DNA of 64,000 nucleotides, from the NCBI RefSeq assembly GCF_020883495.1, contig NZ_CP086610.1, positions 124,001 through 188,000 of the forward strand, given 5' to 3'. Below are positions 1 to 8,321 of this stretch, one piece after another. Under the pieces are notes generated by a model that worked only from the letters and a program-made list of their open reading frames with translations, had not been told where the DNA came from and did not search any database. This stretch comes from Shinella zoogloeoides (GTDB lineage: Bacteria > Pseudomonadota > Alphaproteobacteria > Rhizobiales > Rhizobiaceae). The translations under genes were made by a program, and so were the position numbers. Position 1 is the first letter of the stretch; the number at the start of each line of letters is the position of its first letter.

Positions 1-301
1 AAATTTTGTGCCCTGGCGCTGGTTTCGAGGTGTTCGGGCGGCGGTAGATCGCCTCGATGCCCATCTTCTTCATCAGCGTGGCGACGTGTCGCCGCCCGGT
101 CTCCAGACCTTCTCCTCTCAAGAGCCCTTGCAACATCCGACTTCCGGCAAAGGGGTAGTCGAGATGCAATTCGTCAATCCGGCGCATAAGGGCCAGATCG
201 CCGTCAGACACCGGACGAGGCAGATAGTAGACGCTGCCACGGCTGAAGCCGAGAAGCTTCGCCTGGCGCACGACGGATAGCTTGTGCTCGCGGTCGATCA
301 T
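1..301 (-). CDS. IS3-family transposase OrfB (partial, runs off window)
   Basis: This is the first 100 or so codons of the DDE-type transposase subunit of an IS3-family element. The ATG at 301-299 overlaps the OrfA stop in an ATGA arrangement, the usual IS3 layout for programmed -1 frameshifting that makes an OrfAB fusion. The N-terminal part reads like the HTH_21 region before the rve integrase core: a Leu-rich start with YYLPRPVSD, then LMRRIDELH and a GSRMLQGLLR stretch. The catalytic DDE residues would lie beyond the window edge, so completeness cannot be judged. Confidence 0.85.
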   Translation of the reverse strand, partial: MIDREHKLSVVRQAKLLGFSRGSVYYLPRPVSDGDLALMRRIDELHLDYPFAGSRMLQGLLRGEGLETGRRHVATLMKKMGIEAIYRRPNTSKPAPGHKI

Positions 302-630
302 TTCTTTCCGCCCAGCAATCCCGCCTTGCCGAGCGCACCGGATAAAAAATCGTTCTCCAGTGTCAGTTCGCCGATTTTCGCGTGCAGCGTTTTGACATCG
401 ATGGTCGGACCCGACGGCTCCGCTTTCGTTTCATCGCCGAACACACCTGTCGCCCCCTCAAGGAGCTGGTCTTTCCATTGCTTGATCTGGTTGGCGTGCA
501 CATCGAACTGCTGGGACAACTCCACCAGCGTCTGCTCACCTCGGATGGCGGCAAGTGCCACCTTCGCCTTGAAAGCCGGGCTATGGTTTCGGCGCGGTCG
601 TCTCGTCATGGTCTCTCCTGTTCCCGGCAT
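298..630 (-). CDS. IS3-family transposase OrfA
   Basis: A 110-residue HTH_8-type (IS3/IS911 OrfA) DNA-binding subunit. Basic N-terminus (TRRPRRNHSPAFKAKVALAA), then a helix-turn-helix (ELSQQFDVHANQIKQWKDQL) and a C-terminal leucine-zipper-like helix (ELTLENDFLSGAL) used for multimerisation. It overlaps OrfB by 4 bp. Together with OrfB it forms the right part of an IS3-family element inserted in the RTX-repeat gene downstream. Confidence 0.9.
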   Translation of the reverse strand: MPGTGETMTRRPRRNHSPAFKAKVALAAIRGEQTLVELSQQFDVHANQIKQWKDQLLEGATGVFGDETKAEPSGPTIDVKTLHAKIGELTLENDFLSGALGKAGLLGGKK

Positions 631-657
631 CTAAGCCGAAGTCAGGCAGAAACTCCA

Positions 658-2588
658 CTTATCCCCGCTGTGCAGATTTCCCGAGCCAGCTCTGTATCGA
701 GAACGTCACTCTCCTGGCGGGCGCCGGTGCGGCCAATGTTACGGGCAATGCCCGGACCAACGTCATTCTGGGTAATGCCAGCGACAACGTGATCGATGGT
801 GGCGTCGGCGGCGATATCATGCGCGGGGGCCAGGGCAATGATACCTATCATGTGGATGATCTGAACGACATCGTCGATGAAACCGGCAATGCCGGTGGCG
901 GTGTGGACAAGGTTATCTCCATGGTAAGCTTCAGTCTCGCCAACACTGCTCGCGCCATCGGCACGATCGAGAATCTGGAGCTGGGCGGCGTTGCAGATAT
1001 CGATGCGACCGGTAATGCCGTTGCCAATGAACTGATCGGCAATGATGGCAAGAATGTTCTCGATGGTGGTGCCGGCGGTGACACCATGCGCGGGCGCGGC
1101 GGCGATGACACGTATGTCGTCGACAACCTGCTCGACAGGGTGGACGAAACTGGTGCCGATGGTGTCGACACCGTGCGTTCCAGCGTGTCTTTCGATCTGC
1201 AAGGCGTCCAGGTCGTAGGTGGGGATATCGAAAACATCACCTTGGCAGGGGCGGCCGCGATCAATGCCTCCGGCAATGGATTGGTCAACACGCTGATCGG
1301 CAATGCCGGTGCCAATACGCTCGATGGCCGGCAGGGTGCGGATACCATGATCGGCGGCGACGGAGCGGACACCTACTATGTCGATGACGCTGGCGACATG
1401 GTGGTGGAAAGCAATGCCGCGGCCGCTGGCGGTGTGGACACGGTCCGCTCCTCCACCCTGACCTATACCCTTACGGCAAATGTCGAGAACCTGATCCTGG
1501 TGAGTGGTTCTGCGGCTGTAACCGGCATAGGCAATGCCGGCAATAACACCCTTACCGGTAACGGGCTGGCAAACGTCCTCGATGGCGCGGGCGGCAACGA
1601 CAGGATGACCGGCCTTGGCGGAAATGACACCTATATCGTCGACTCGGCGCTGGATGTCGTGGTCGAAGCCGCGAATGAGGGCATCGACACGGTTCGCGCT
1701 TCCGCCAATTATACGCTCAGCGCCAATGTCGAAAATCTGACGATCGTCTCGACGGCCGGTGCCATCAATGGCACAGGCAACGAACTGGGCAATGTTCTGA
1801 CGGGCAACGCCCTGACGAACACCCTGCGCGGCATGGCGGGCAACGACCGTCTGGATGGCGGCGGCGGTGCCGACGTCCTTATCGGTGGCGCGGGTAATGA
1901 CACCTATGTCGTGAACAATGCCGGCGTGACCATCAACGAGGTGGCTGACGGCGGGTCGGGCATCGACACCGTTCTGTCGTCCACCACGTTCGACCTTAAT
2001 ACCTCGGCAAACGTGATCGGCGCCGTCGAAAACATTGTCCTGACCGGTTCTGGCAGCATCAATGGTTTCGGTAACGGTCTCGATAACGTCATTACCGGCA
2101 ATTCGGGTGACAATATTCTGGTGGGCGGTGCCGGTCACGACACGCTGAATGGCAGTGGTGGCTCCGACAGGATCAGCGGGGGCGTGGGCCACGACATGCT
2201 GTTCGGTGGTGCCGGGGCAGATACATTCGCGTTCAGTGCGATGGATTTCCAGGGAGCCATGGGCGACCATACCGACGACATCTTCGACTATAGCGGTTTT
2301 GGCGGAGATGGTGATGTGATCGACATTGACAGTCTGGTTGGCGATCTGGTCGCGATCCCTTCCGACACCGGCAACGTGTTGCTCGCTATCCGTTCGGGGG
2401 CAGACATTCTGATCCAGGTCAACGAGGCAGCCCTCGATACCGGAAATGCCGACGCTTCGCCGGATTGGTCGGACGCCTTCTACATTCACGACGTTGCAAT
2501 GGGCCAGGAGGATACCATTCGTTTCACCATGAATGGCGATGAATGGACTTTGGACACTGCGACGCTCGCCTTCGAGCTGGCGCCGTAG
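658..2588 (+). pseudogene. RTX / haemolysin-type calcium-binding repeat protein, 5'-truncated by IS
   Basis: About 640 residues of tandem RTX-like modules. Each has an N-G-N-x-L-x-N turn, a nonapeptide block (GGAGNDTYVV, GGDGADTYYV and similar), then an amphipathic strand such as GIDTVRSS and VENLTL. About nine modules follow one another. The C-terminus (GGAGADTFAFSAMDF, then VIDIDSL) resembles the serralysin C-terminal domain that carries the type I secretion signal. The frame is open through the IS junction, but there is no start codon or RBS, so the native 5' end was lost to the IS3 element. GTG at 789 is the first possible start in frame and has no convincing RBS. Such proteins are normally exported by an ABC/MFP/TolC system; none is visible here. 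Confidence 0.85.
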
Positions 2589-2886
2589 TGATTGCCGGGG
2601 CGCAAGACGTATTGGGCTAGGTAAACCGGTGCTGCTGGATACAAAAGACGTGTGCGCTGCGGAGGAGGTTGTAATTCCGCGGCGCATCCGCATGTGAAAC
2701 GGTTGAGTAGTCTTGCCGCACCACGACGTTTGCCGTGGCCGATATGCAACGTGGCTGGCTCTCTCCTGCGCCCTTGCCCGGCTCTTTCCGCACGCCTCTC
2801 TTCAAAACCGGGGCCCGCTCGGTTAAGCAAAGGCGAGCGGTGTGTGTCTGACGCCGGCGATAACGGAAGGCGGAGGGAAGCGGGAC
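2589..2886. other. Intergenic region with no recognised gene
   Basis: About 300 bp between the RTX remnant and the hydrolase lipoprotein. I see no coding signal on either strand, no clear terminator and no repeat. It should hold the promoter of the downstream lipoprotein gene. Confidence 0.4.
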
Positions 2887-4143
2887 ATGACGAACCGAGA
2901 GGTGCCGCGCGTATTGCTTCGCGTGATCGTCGCCGGGGTGCTGGTGCTTGCAGGTTGCGCCGGCCGGCCGGAAGGCGTGATGGTGCCCAGCGGTGAGGCG
3001 CCGCCCGGCGTTTCGCTCGTCAATCTTCTGGTGGCCACCACCCGCGCGCCCTCGGACCAGCCCGGCGTGCTCTTCTCCGGCGAGCGCGGCACGCAGCTCG
3101 AACTGCGCGACATCGCCATCTCCATTCCGCCGGACGCCAATCGCACGATCGGGCAGGTGCAATGGCCGGAAAAGCTGCCGGCCGATCCGATGAAGCATTT
3201 CTCGACCGTCAGCGTGAAGCCCGTCGAGAACGCCAAGGCCGGCCGGGTCTGGCTCCGGCACAATCTTCCGAAGAGCAGGCGCGTGCTCGTCTTCGTGCAC
3301 GGCTTCAACAATCGCTATGAGGATGCGGTCTATCGCTTCGCGCAGATCGTCCACGATTCGAAGACCGACGCCGCGCCGGTCATCTTCACCTGGCCCTCGC
3401 GCGCCAGCATCTTCGGCTATTCCTACGACAAGGAAAGCGCCAACTACTCGCGCGATGCGCTGGAGGAACTGCTGCGGGCGGCGGTCAACACGCCGGAAGT
3501 CGGCGAAATCACCATCATGGCTCACTCCATGGGGACCTGGCTTGCGGTGGAGACGCTGCGCCAGATGGCGATCCGCGACGGGCGCGTGCCGAAGAAGATC
3601 CAGCAGGTCATCCTCGCTTCGCCCGACCTCGATGTCGACGTCTTCGGCCAGCAGCTTCTCGCCACCGGCAAGGATGCGAAGGACCGGCCGCAATTCACGC
3701 TCTTCGTCTCGCGCGACGACCGGGCGCTGACGCTGTCGCGCCGCATCTCCGGCAATGTCGACCGGCTCGGCCAGATCAATCCGGCCGAAGAGCCCTATCG
3801 CAGCATGCTGGAAAAGCAGGGCATCACCGTCCTCGACCTGACGGCCCTGAAATCCGGCGACCGCCTCAACCACGGCAAATTCGCCGAAAGCCCGGAAGTC
3901 GTCCGCCTCATCGGCAATCGCCTGATCGACGGGCAGGCGGTGACGGATTCGCAGATCGGCCTCGGCGACCGGCTCGGGGCCGTCGCCCTCGGCACGGCGC
4001 AGACGGTGGGCAGCGCGGCAAGCATCGCCGTCTCCACGCCGATTGCCGTCTTCGATCCCGTCACGCGCCGGAATTACGACGACCAGTGGCGACACCTCGG
4101 CAATTCCGTCGAGAGCACGACGGAAACGGCCGTCGGGCAATGA
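2887..4143 (+). CDS. Alpha/beta-hydrolase lipoprotein (DUF900 family)
   Basis: A 418-residue protein. The start is the ATG at 2887, preceded by a GGAGG-type site, and gives a lipoprotein signal (MTNREVPRVLLRV... LVLAGC) with the lipidated Cys at about residue 24. The body matches the DUF900 alpha/beta-hydrolases: strand plus oxyanion loop VFVHGFNN, nucleophile elbow AHSMG, a later acidic residue in ASPDLDVDVF, and His in LNHGKF. It is probably anchored in the outer or inner membrane facing the periplasm. Substrate unknown (esterase or lipase-like). An upstream in-frame ATG at 2842 would spoil the signal peptide and was not used. A strong hairpin terminator follows. Confidence 0.8.
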   Translation: MTNREVPRVLLRVIVAGVLVLAGCAGRPEGVMVPSGEAPPGVSLVNLLVATTRAPSDQPGVLFSGERGTQLELRDIAISIPPDANRTIGQVQWPEKLPADPMKHFSTVSVKPVENAKAGRVWLRHNLPKSRRVLVFVHGFNNRYEDAVYRFAQIVHDSKTDAAPVIFTWPSRASIFGYSYDKESANYSRDALEELLRAAVNTPEVGEITIMAHSMGTWLAVETLRQMAIRDGRVPKKIQQVILASPDLDVDVFGQQLLATGKDAKDRPQFTLFVSRDDRALTLSRRISGNVDRLGQINPAEEPYRSMLEKQGITVLDLTALKSGDRLNHGKFAESPEVVRLIGNRLIDGQAVTDSQIGLGDRLGAVALGTAQTVGSAASIAVSTPIAVFDPVTRRNYDDQWRHLGNSVESTTETAVGQ

Positions 4144-4154
4144 AATCGGAAAAA

Positions 4155-4180
4155 GGCGGCCGTCATCGGCCGTCTTTCTC
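4155..4180 (+). terminator. Intrinsic terminator after the hydrolase gene
   Basis: Stem GGCGGCCG / CGGCCGTC (one G-U pair) around a TCAT loop, followed by a pyrimidine run TTTCTC, 11 bp past the stop codon. The DUF1236 gene converges from the other side and may share it. Confidence 0.7.
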
Positions 4181-4195
4181 GTTTCCGGGCCGGCA

Positions 4196-4831
4196 TCAGC
4201 GGACCCAGATGACCTCGCGGCTGTCGCGATCCACGAGGACCGGGCGCTGGTCGACATAGATGTAGCCGTAGCTCGGGCTATCCGGCACCTCGATGATCCG
4301 GACCGTCTGCGGGACGACCACGCCGGCCTCGACCGGCCCTTCCAGCACGACAGGCTCCAGCGGATGGCGCTCGACATAGGTGATCGTCGCCTCGGGAATG
4401 TCCGCGGAGATGCTGGCGGTCGTCTGGATATCCGGCGCATAGATGACCTGGCGGCTGTCTGTGCGCACGATGACCGGGCGGTCGCCGACATAGAGATAGG
4501 CGAGATCCGGGTGATCGGGGATCGGCGTCAGCACCACGGTGTCGTCGAATCGCGTGTCACCCGTCACCTGTCCTTCCAGGATGACCGGCGGCGTCGGATT
4601 CTCCATCACATAGATGCGGGCATCCTCGGGAACCGCGGCTTCCGCGCCGATGGCGAAGCCGGCAACCCCGCCGACGACGGTGCCGACCGGCCCGCCGATC
4701 ACGGCGCCGGCCGCAGCGCCTGCGGCTCCGCCGGCCGCGCCGCCGAGAGCTTCCTTGTCGCGGTCATCCGCATGGGCGGCCGCGACGCCGATGAGGGCCA
4801 GGGCGGCGCCGGCCATGAGAATCTTGCGCAT
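4196..4831 (-). CDS. DUF1236-repeat secreted protein with glycine zipper
   Basis: A 211-residue exported protein. The start ATG at 4831 has an AAGGAG site 6 bp before it. Signal peptide MRKILMAGAALALIGVAAAHA. Residues of about 25-65 form a glycine-zipper segment (GGAAGGAAGAAAGAVIGGPV) that suggests membrane association. Two DUF1236-like units follow, each ending with a Y-x-Y-V-x-x-R-P-V-x-V-x-x-x-S-R-x-V motif (LAYLYVGDRPVIVRTDSRQV and YGYIYVDQRPVLVDRDSREV). This family is common in rhizobial envelopes and has no known biochemical role. Confidence 0.8.
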   Translation of the reverse strand: MRKILMAGAALALIGVAAAHADDRDKEALGGAAGGAAGAAAGAVIGGPVGTVVGGVAGFAIGAEAAVPEDARIYVMENPTPPVILEGQVTGDTRFDDTVVLTPIPDHPDLAYLYVGDRPVIVRTDSRQVIYAPDIQTTASISADIPEATITYVERHPLEPVVLEGPVEAGVVVPQTVRIIEVPDSPSYGYIYVDQRPVLVDRDSREVIWVR

Positions 4832-4954
4832 GTTCTTCTCCTTCGAAAGTTGGTTTCCCACCCCTTCGGCAGAGACAACGCGGCATTGCCGTGCCGGTTC
4901 CCGCGGAATTTCGGCCCGCGCATCCCGGTCCGGGACGTTCGGCGCCCGGTCCCG

Positions 4955-5761
4955 TCAGGCGGTATCGGAATCGCGCCGTGCGATTTCGTAGTCCTCGTTG
5001 TGTACCTGCAGGCCCTCGTCCGTCACCACGACGATGCCGTAGGCGCCCGGCTCATCCACCGAAAGCGAGGCGTTCGGCGCGTCGAAGGGCATCGGCTGCT
5101 GATGCACGGGGCTTTTGAAGATCGAGAAGGGGATGCCGCGATGCGAGCCGCCGATCGTCCGGTGAACGTGGCCGGCGAAGATGTGGCGGACATTGCCGTG
5201 TTTCAGCACCAGATCGTAGAAGGCGTCCTCGTTGCCGAGGCGGATGGCGTCCATGCCGGTAAAGCCGGTCTTGTGCGGCGGGTGGTGCATGAAGAGAAGG
5301 ACCGGCAGGCGGCCGGCCGTCGCCAGCGCCCGGTCGAGCCAGGCGAGGCGCTTCTCGCACAGATAGCCGGCATGGCTGAGCGGATAGTCGTAGGGCGGGG
5401 CGAAGAGCGTATCGAGCAACACGACCCGGCAATCGGCAAAATCCACGACCTGCTGCACGAAGCCGTCCTCGTCCGGCGTGACATGGGTGAAGGTTTCGAG
5501 AAAACGGTGGCGATAATCGTGGTTGCCGATGGTGATGGCCACCGGCGGCGCGATCAGCGACAGAAGCTCGCGCAGCCGCTCATAGGACTGCGTGTCGGCG
5601 CGGTGCGTGAGGTCGCCGGTGATGATCACCCGGTCGGCATCGGCGTGATAGCGGTTGACGTGCTCGATGCCGGCGAGCAGCCTCTGGTACGGGTCGAGGC
5701 CGATGATCGTCGCGCCCTCGGGCACCATATGCAGATCGGTGAAGACGATGAGTTTGGTCAT
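4955..5761 (-). CDS. Class III cyclic-nucleotide/phosphodiester phosphodiesterase (metallophosphoesterase)
   Basis: A 268-residue calcineurin-like enzyme of the CpdA/GpdQ group. All metal-binding signatures are visible in order: DLH (FTDLHMV), GDLTH, GNHDYR, HHPPHKTG and GHVHRT. The start at 5761 puts the first strand (MTKLIVFTDLH) at the N-terminus, as in the family. Longer upstream in-frame starts would add an unrelated basic leader. The likely reaction is hydrolysis of cAMP or glycerophosphodiesters in the cytoplasm; the sequence does not decide between them. It is divergent from the proline-racemase-family gene at 5917. Confidence 0.82.
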   Translation of the reverse strand: MTKLIVFTDLHMVPEGATIIGLDPYQRLLAGIEHVNRYHADADRVIITGDLTHRADTQSYERLRELLSLIAPPVAITIGNHDYRHRFLETFTHVTPDEDGFVQQVVDFADCRVVLLDTLFAPPYDYPLSHAGYLCEKRLAWLDRALATAGRLPVLLFMHHPPHKTGFTGMDAIRLGNEDAFYDLVLKHGNVRHIFAGHVHRTIGGSHRGIPFSIFKSPVHQQPMPFDAPNASLSVDEPGAYGIVVVTDEGLQVHNEDYEIARRDSDTA

Positions 5762-5916
5762 GAAAGGGTCTCGTAAGGGAAAGAGGATGGAATACGGTCC
5801 GGTCTCTTTTCGTAGCGCGCGAACCTGTCGCATGAAAAGCAGTTGGAACGCATGGCAATCTGATATATCAGGATGAAAGAGCAGCCGGACGGCCGGCGAG
5901 AACGGAGCATATCGAC

Positions 5917-6951
5917 ATGAGATGGAAGCGCACGATCCAGTTGCTGGACGTTCATTGCGAGGGTGAGATCGGCAAGGTGGCCATCGGCGGCGTGCCGAAG
6001 ATCCCCGGCAACACGATCGCCGAACAGCTCAACCACATCAACACGGTCGACGACAGCCTGCGCCGCTTCCTGTGCCTGGAGCCGCGCGCGGCCGCGACCG
6101 GCTCGGTCAACCTGCTGGTGCCGGCCAAGCGCCCGGAGGCCGATGCCGGCTTCATCATCCTCCAGGCCGACCAGGCGCATGCCTCGTCCGGCTCCAACTC
6201 GATCTGCGTCACCACGGCGCTGCTCGAATCGGGCATCGTCGAGATGAAGGAGCCGGAGACGGTCGTCGTGCTCGACACGGCCGCCGGGCTCGTCAAGGCG
6301 ACGGCGACCTGCCGCGACGGGCGCTGCGAGAAGGTCAAGCTCACCATGGTGCCCTCCTTCGCGCAGGAGCTGGACGTCGAGATCGACACGCCGCACTGGG
6401 GCCGCGTGCGCTTCGACATTTCCTATGGCGGCATCTTCTATGCGCTGGTCGATGTCGACCAGATCGGCACGAAGATCGAGAAGGGCAATGCCCGCAAGCT
6501 GGTCGATGCCGGCATGGCGCTGAAGGACCTTATCAACAAGTCGATGAAGGTCGTGCATCCGGAAATCCCGGAAATCAACGGCGTCGCCTATGTCATGTTC
6601 CGCGACCGCGATCCGGACGGGCTGGTTCGCACCGCCACGACCATGTGGCCGGGCCGCGTCGACCGCTCGCCCTGCGGCACCGGCAACTCCGCCAACCTCG
6701 CGACGCTTCATGCCCGCGGTCTCGCCAAGGTCGGCGATACGTTCCGCTCGCGCTCCATCATCGGCTCGGAGTTCGAGGTCGGCCTTCAGGCCGAGACCGA
6801 GGTTGCCGGCCGCAAGGCCATCATCCCCACCATCACCGGCCGCGGCTGGACCTTCGGCCTGCACCAGATCGCGCTCGACCCGACCGATCCGCTGGCGAAC
6901 GGTTTCGCCATGACGGACACTTGGGGGCCGCAGGCCGGCGAGATCGTCTGA
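5917..6951 (+). CDS. Proline racemase family protein (probable hydroxyproline epimerase/dehydratase)
   Basis: A 344-residue member of the proline racemase / 4-hydroxyproline 2-epimerase / trans-3-hydroxy-L-proline dehydratase family. The second catalytic loop DRSPCGTGNSA keeps its Cys (Cys253). In the first loop, where racemases have M-C-G-H, this protein has S-S-G-S (residues 90-93), so the first catalytic Cys is Ser91. In this family, replacement of the first Cys is linked with hydroxyproline dehydration rather than proline racemisation, so trans-3-hydroxy-L-proline dehydratase is the best guess, not a certainty. It is monocistronic, with no hydroxyproline transport or catabolic genes beside it. 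Confidence 0.8.
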   Translation: MRWKRTIQLLDVHCEGEIGKVAIGGVPKIPGNTIAEQLNHINTVDDSLRRFLCLEPRAAATGSVNLLVPAKRPEADAGFIILQADQAHASSGSNSICVTTALLESGIVEMKEPETVVVLDTAAGLVKATATCRDGRCEKVKLTMVPSFAQELDVEIDTPHWGRVRFDISYGGIFYALVDVDQIGTKIEKGNARKLVDAGMALKDLINKSMKVVHPEIPEINGVAYVMFRDRDPDGLVRTATTMWPGRVDRSPCGTGNSANLATLHARGLAKVGDTFRSRSIIGSEFEVGLQAETEVAGRKAIIPTITGRGWTFGLHQIALDPTDPLANGFAMTDTWGPQAGEIV

Positions 6952-7129
6952 GCGACAGGATGACGGGCGCGGGGTTTCCCGCGCCCGCCGCCATCCCTGT
7001 TTCCGTGGGAACAGAGGGATGGCCGGGAGCGGCGCATAAGGGATACAGCCGCCGGCTTCCGCCGCATTGACGCGCCGGCCCCTATCGGTTCAATTCCTCC
7101 TGCGGGGCGTTCCCGCGAAAAGGTGCGCG

Positions 7130-7768
7130 ATGTCGATGTCCAAGGCTTTCCATCCGATCTCTCTCAGCCGCCGGCTCTTTCTGGCGGGCGGCGCGCTCGC
7201 GCTGACGGGTATCGGCGTGCGCGCCACCCAGGCCAACACCGTCATCGGCAGGGCCGTGGCGGTTTCCGGCGAGGTCAACCGCCGGCAGGAGAACCTGCTG
7301 GAGGGCCTCAAGGCCGGCGCGAACCTGATGGACCGCGATTTCGTCACCACCGGCCGGGAGAGCTTCGCCGAACTGGCGCTGGGCGAGGATACGAGTCTGC
7401 ATCTCGGCAGCGAGACGGAACTCCTGATCGACAGTTTCATCGCCGGGCAGGGCGGCGTCATCGAGCTTGGCACGGGCCAGATGGTCTTCGACCGGCCGGA
7501 GGGCCTTGCCAAGATCGACCTCACCATGCGCACCGCCTTCGGCATGATCGGCGTGCGCGGCACGAAATTCTTCGCCGGCCCCAATCGCGGCGTCTTCGCC
7601 GTCTTCGTCGAGCATGGCCGTGTGGAGGTTACCGGCGGCGGCATCACGAAGGCGGTGAGCCGCGGCGAGGGCGTCGAAATCAAGGCCCCGGGCGAAGCGC
7701 CCGGCGAGGTCAAGCAATGGGGCGAGGCCCGCATCCGCGAGGCCTATGCGAGCGCCGGCATTCGCTGA
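7130..7768 (+). CDS. FecR-domain protein, exported
   Basis: A 212-residue protein with a probable Tat/Sec leader (SLSRRLFLAGGALALTGIGV), then one FecR domain: ALGEDTSLHLGSETELLIDSF and a GVRGTKFFAGP loop. ATG 7130 (or 7136) is favoured because it puts the twin-arginine motif near the N-terminus. FecR domains of this stand-alone type often sit beside CHASE2-cyclase genes, and here a CHASE2 cyclase lies about 550 bp downstream on the other strand. A periplasmic sensing role is inferred from that association. It is not a sigma-factor regulator, since no ECF gene is adjacent. Confidence 0.8.
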   Translation: MSMSKAFHPISLSRRLFLAGGALALTGIGVRATQANTVIGRAVAVSGEVNRRQENLLEGLKAGANLMDRDFVTTGRESFAELALGEDTSLHLGSETELLIDSFIAGQGGVIELGTGQMVFDRPEGLAKIDLTMRTAFGMIGVRGTKFFAGPNRGVFAVFVEHGRVEVTGGGITKAVSRGEGVEIKAPGEAPGEVKQWGEARIREAYASAGIR

Positions 7769-7853
7769 GGCGCTTTCGACTGTGTCGGTTGCCGACGTGT
7801 TTGCGACCCGGTAAGACGCCCCCCGACTTGGCGGAAACGAAAAGCAAGACGAC

Positions 7854-8321
7854 GTGTTTACGATCAGAACCTCCCGGCCGGATGACGGCGAGCGTGCAGT
7901 CGAAATCTGGCGGCGTGCGGTTGATGCCACGCATGACTTCCTGTCGCAGCAGGATCGCATCGCTATCGAAGAGATGGTGCGCAGCTTTCTGCCCCAGGCC
8001 ACGCTCTGGCTTGCTGCGGACGCGAACGACTACCCGCTGGCCTTCATGCTCATCGATAACGGACACATGGAGGCACTGTTCGTCGATCCCGCCTGCCGCG
8101 GAACGGGCATTGGTGCCGCGCTCGTGCGCCACGGTCTTTCTCTTCATCCGAGAATGACGACCGACGTCAATGAGCAGAACGGCCAGGCGGTTGGCTTCTA
8201 TGAAAAGATGGGCTTCCGGCACATGGGCCGTTCGCCGGTCGACGGGCAGGGAATGCCTTATCCCCTCATCCACCTGGAATATATGGGCCAAGGGTTCGGT
8301 CGCCGGCCAATCAGCTTCTAG
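7854..8321 (+). CDS. GNAT acetyltransferase, YjaB-like
   Basis: A 155-residue GNAT enzyme starting at GTG 7854. It resembles Escherichia coli YjaB along its full length as I recall that sequence: the block RAVDATHDFLSQQDR, the FLPQATLWLAAD strand, the acetyl-CoA pyrophosphate loop CRGTGIGAALVRHG, and the catalytic-region block DVNEQNGQAVGFYEKMGF. The substrate of YjaB-type enzymes is an amine, possibly a protein lysine. The stop codon lies in a CTAG tetranucleotide that also supplies the stop of the convergent cyclase gene, so the two genes overlap tail to tail. Confidence 0.85.
   Translation: MFTIRTSRPDDGERAVEIWRRAVDATHDFLSQQDRIAIEEMVRSFLPQATLWLAADANDYPLAFMLIDNGHMEALFVDPACRGTGIGAALVRHGLSLHPRMTTDVNEQNGQAVGFYEKMGFRHMGRSPVDGQGMPYPLIHLEYMGQGFGRRPISF

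Larger units (their letters stand above)
1..657 (-). mobile_element. IS3-family insertion sequence (right part; left part outside window)
   Basis: OrfA and OrfB, both on the minus strand, define the element. The outer end is placed at 657 because the minus strand there begins TGGAGTTTCTGCC, a plausible TG-starting IS3 terminus 27 bp before the OrfA start. The other terminus is outside the window, so neither inverted repeat nor target duplication can be confirmed. The next sequence is already in frame with the RTX-type repeats, so the element ends inside that gene. Confidence 0.6.

Noticed and set aside
642..2693. Long open frame on the minus strand opposite the RTX repeats
   Set aside because: It is a mirror of the repetitive, stop-poor RTX coding sequence; the plus strand has the real nonapeptide repeats.
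2617..4491. Long minus-strand frame across the hydrolase gene
   Set aside because: Arg/Ala-rich with no family resemblance; the plus-strand lipoprotein with catalytic motifs explains the region.
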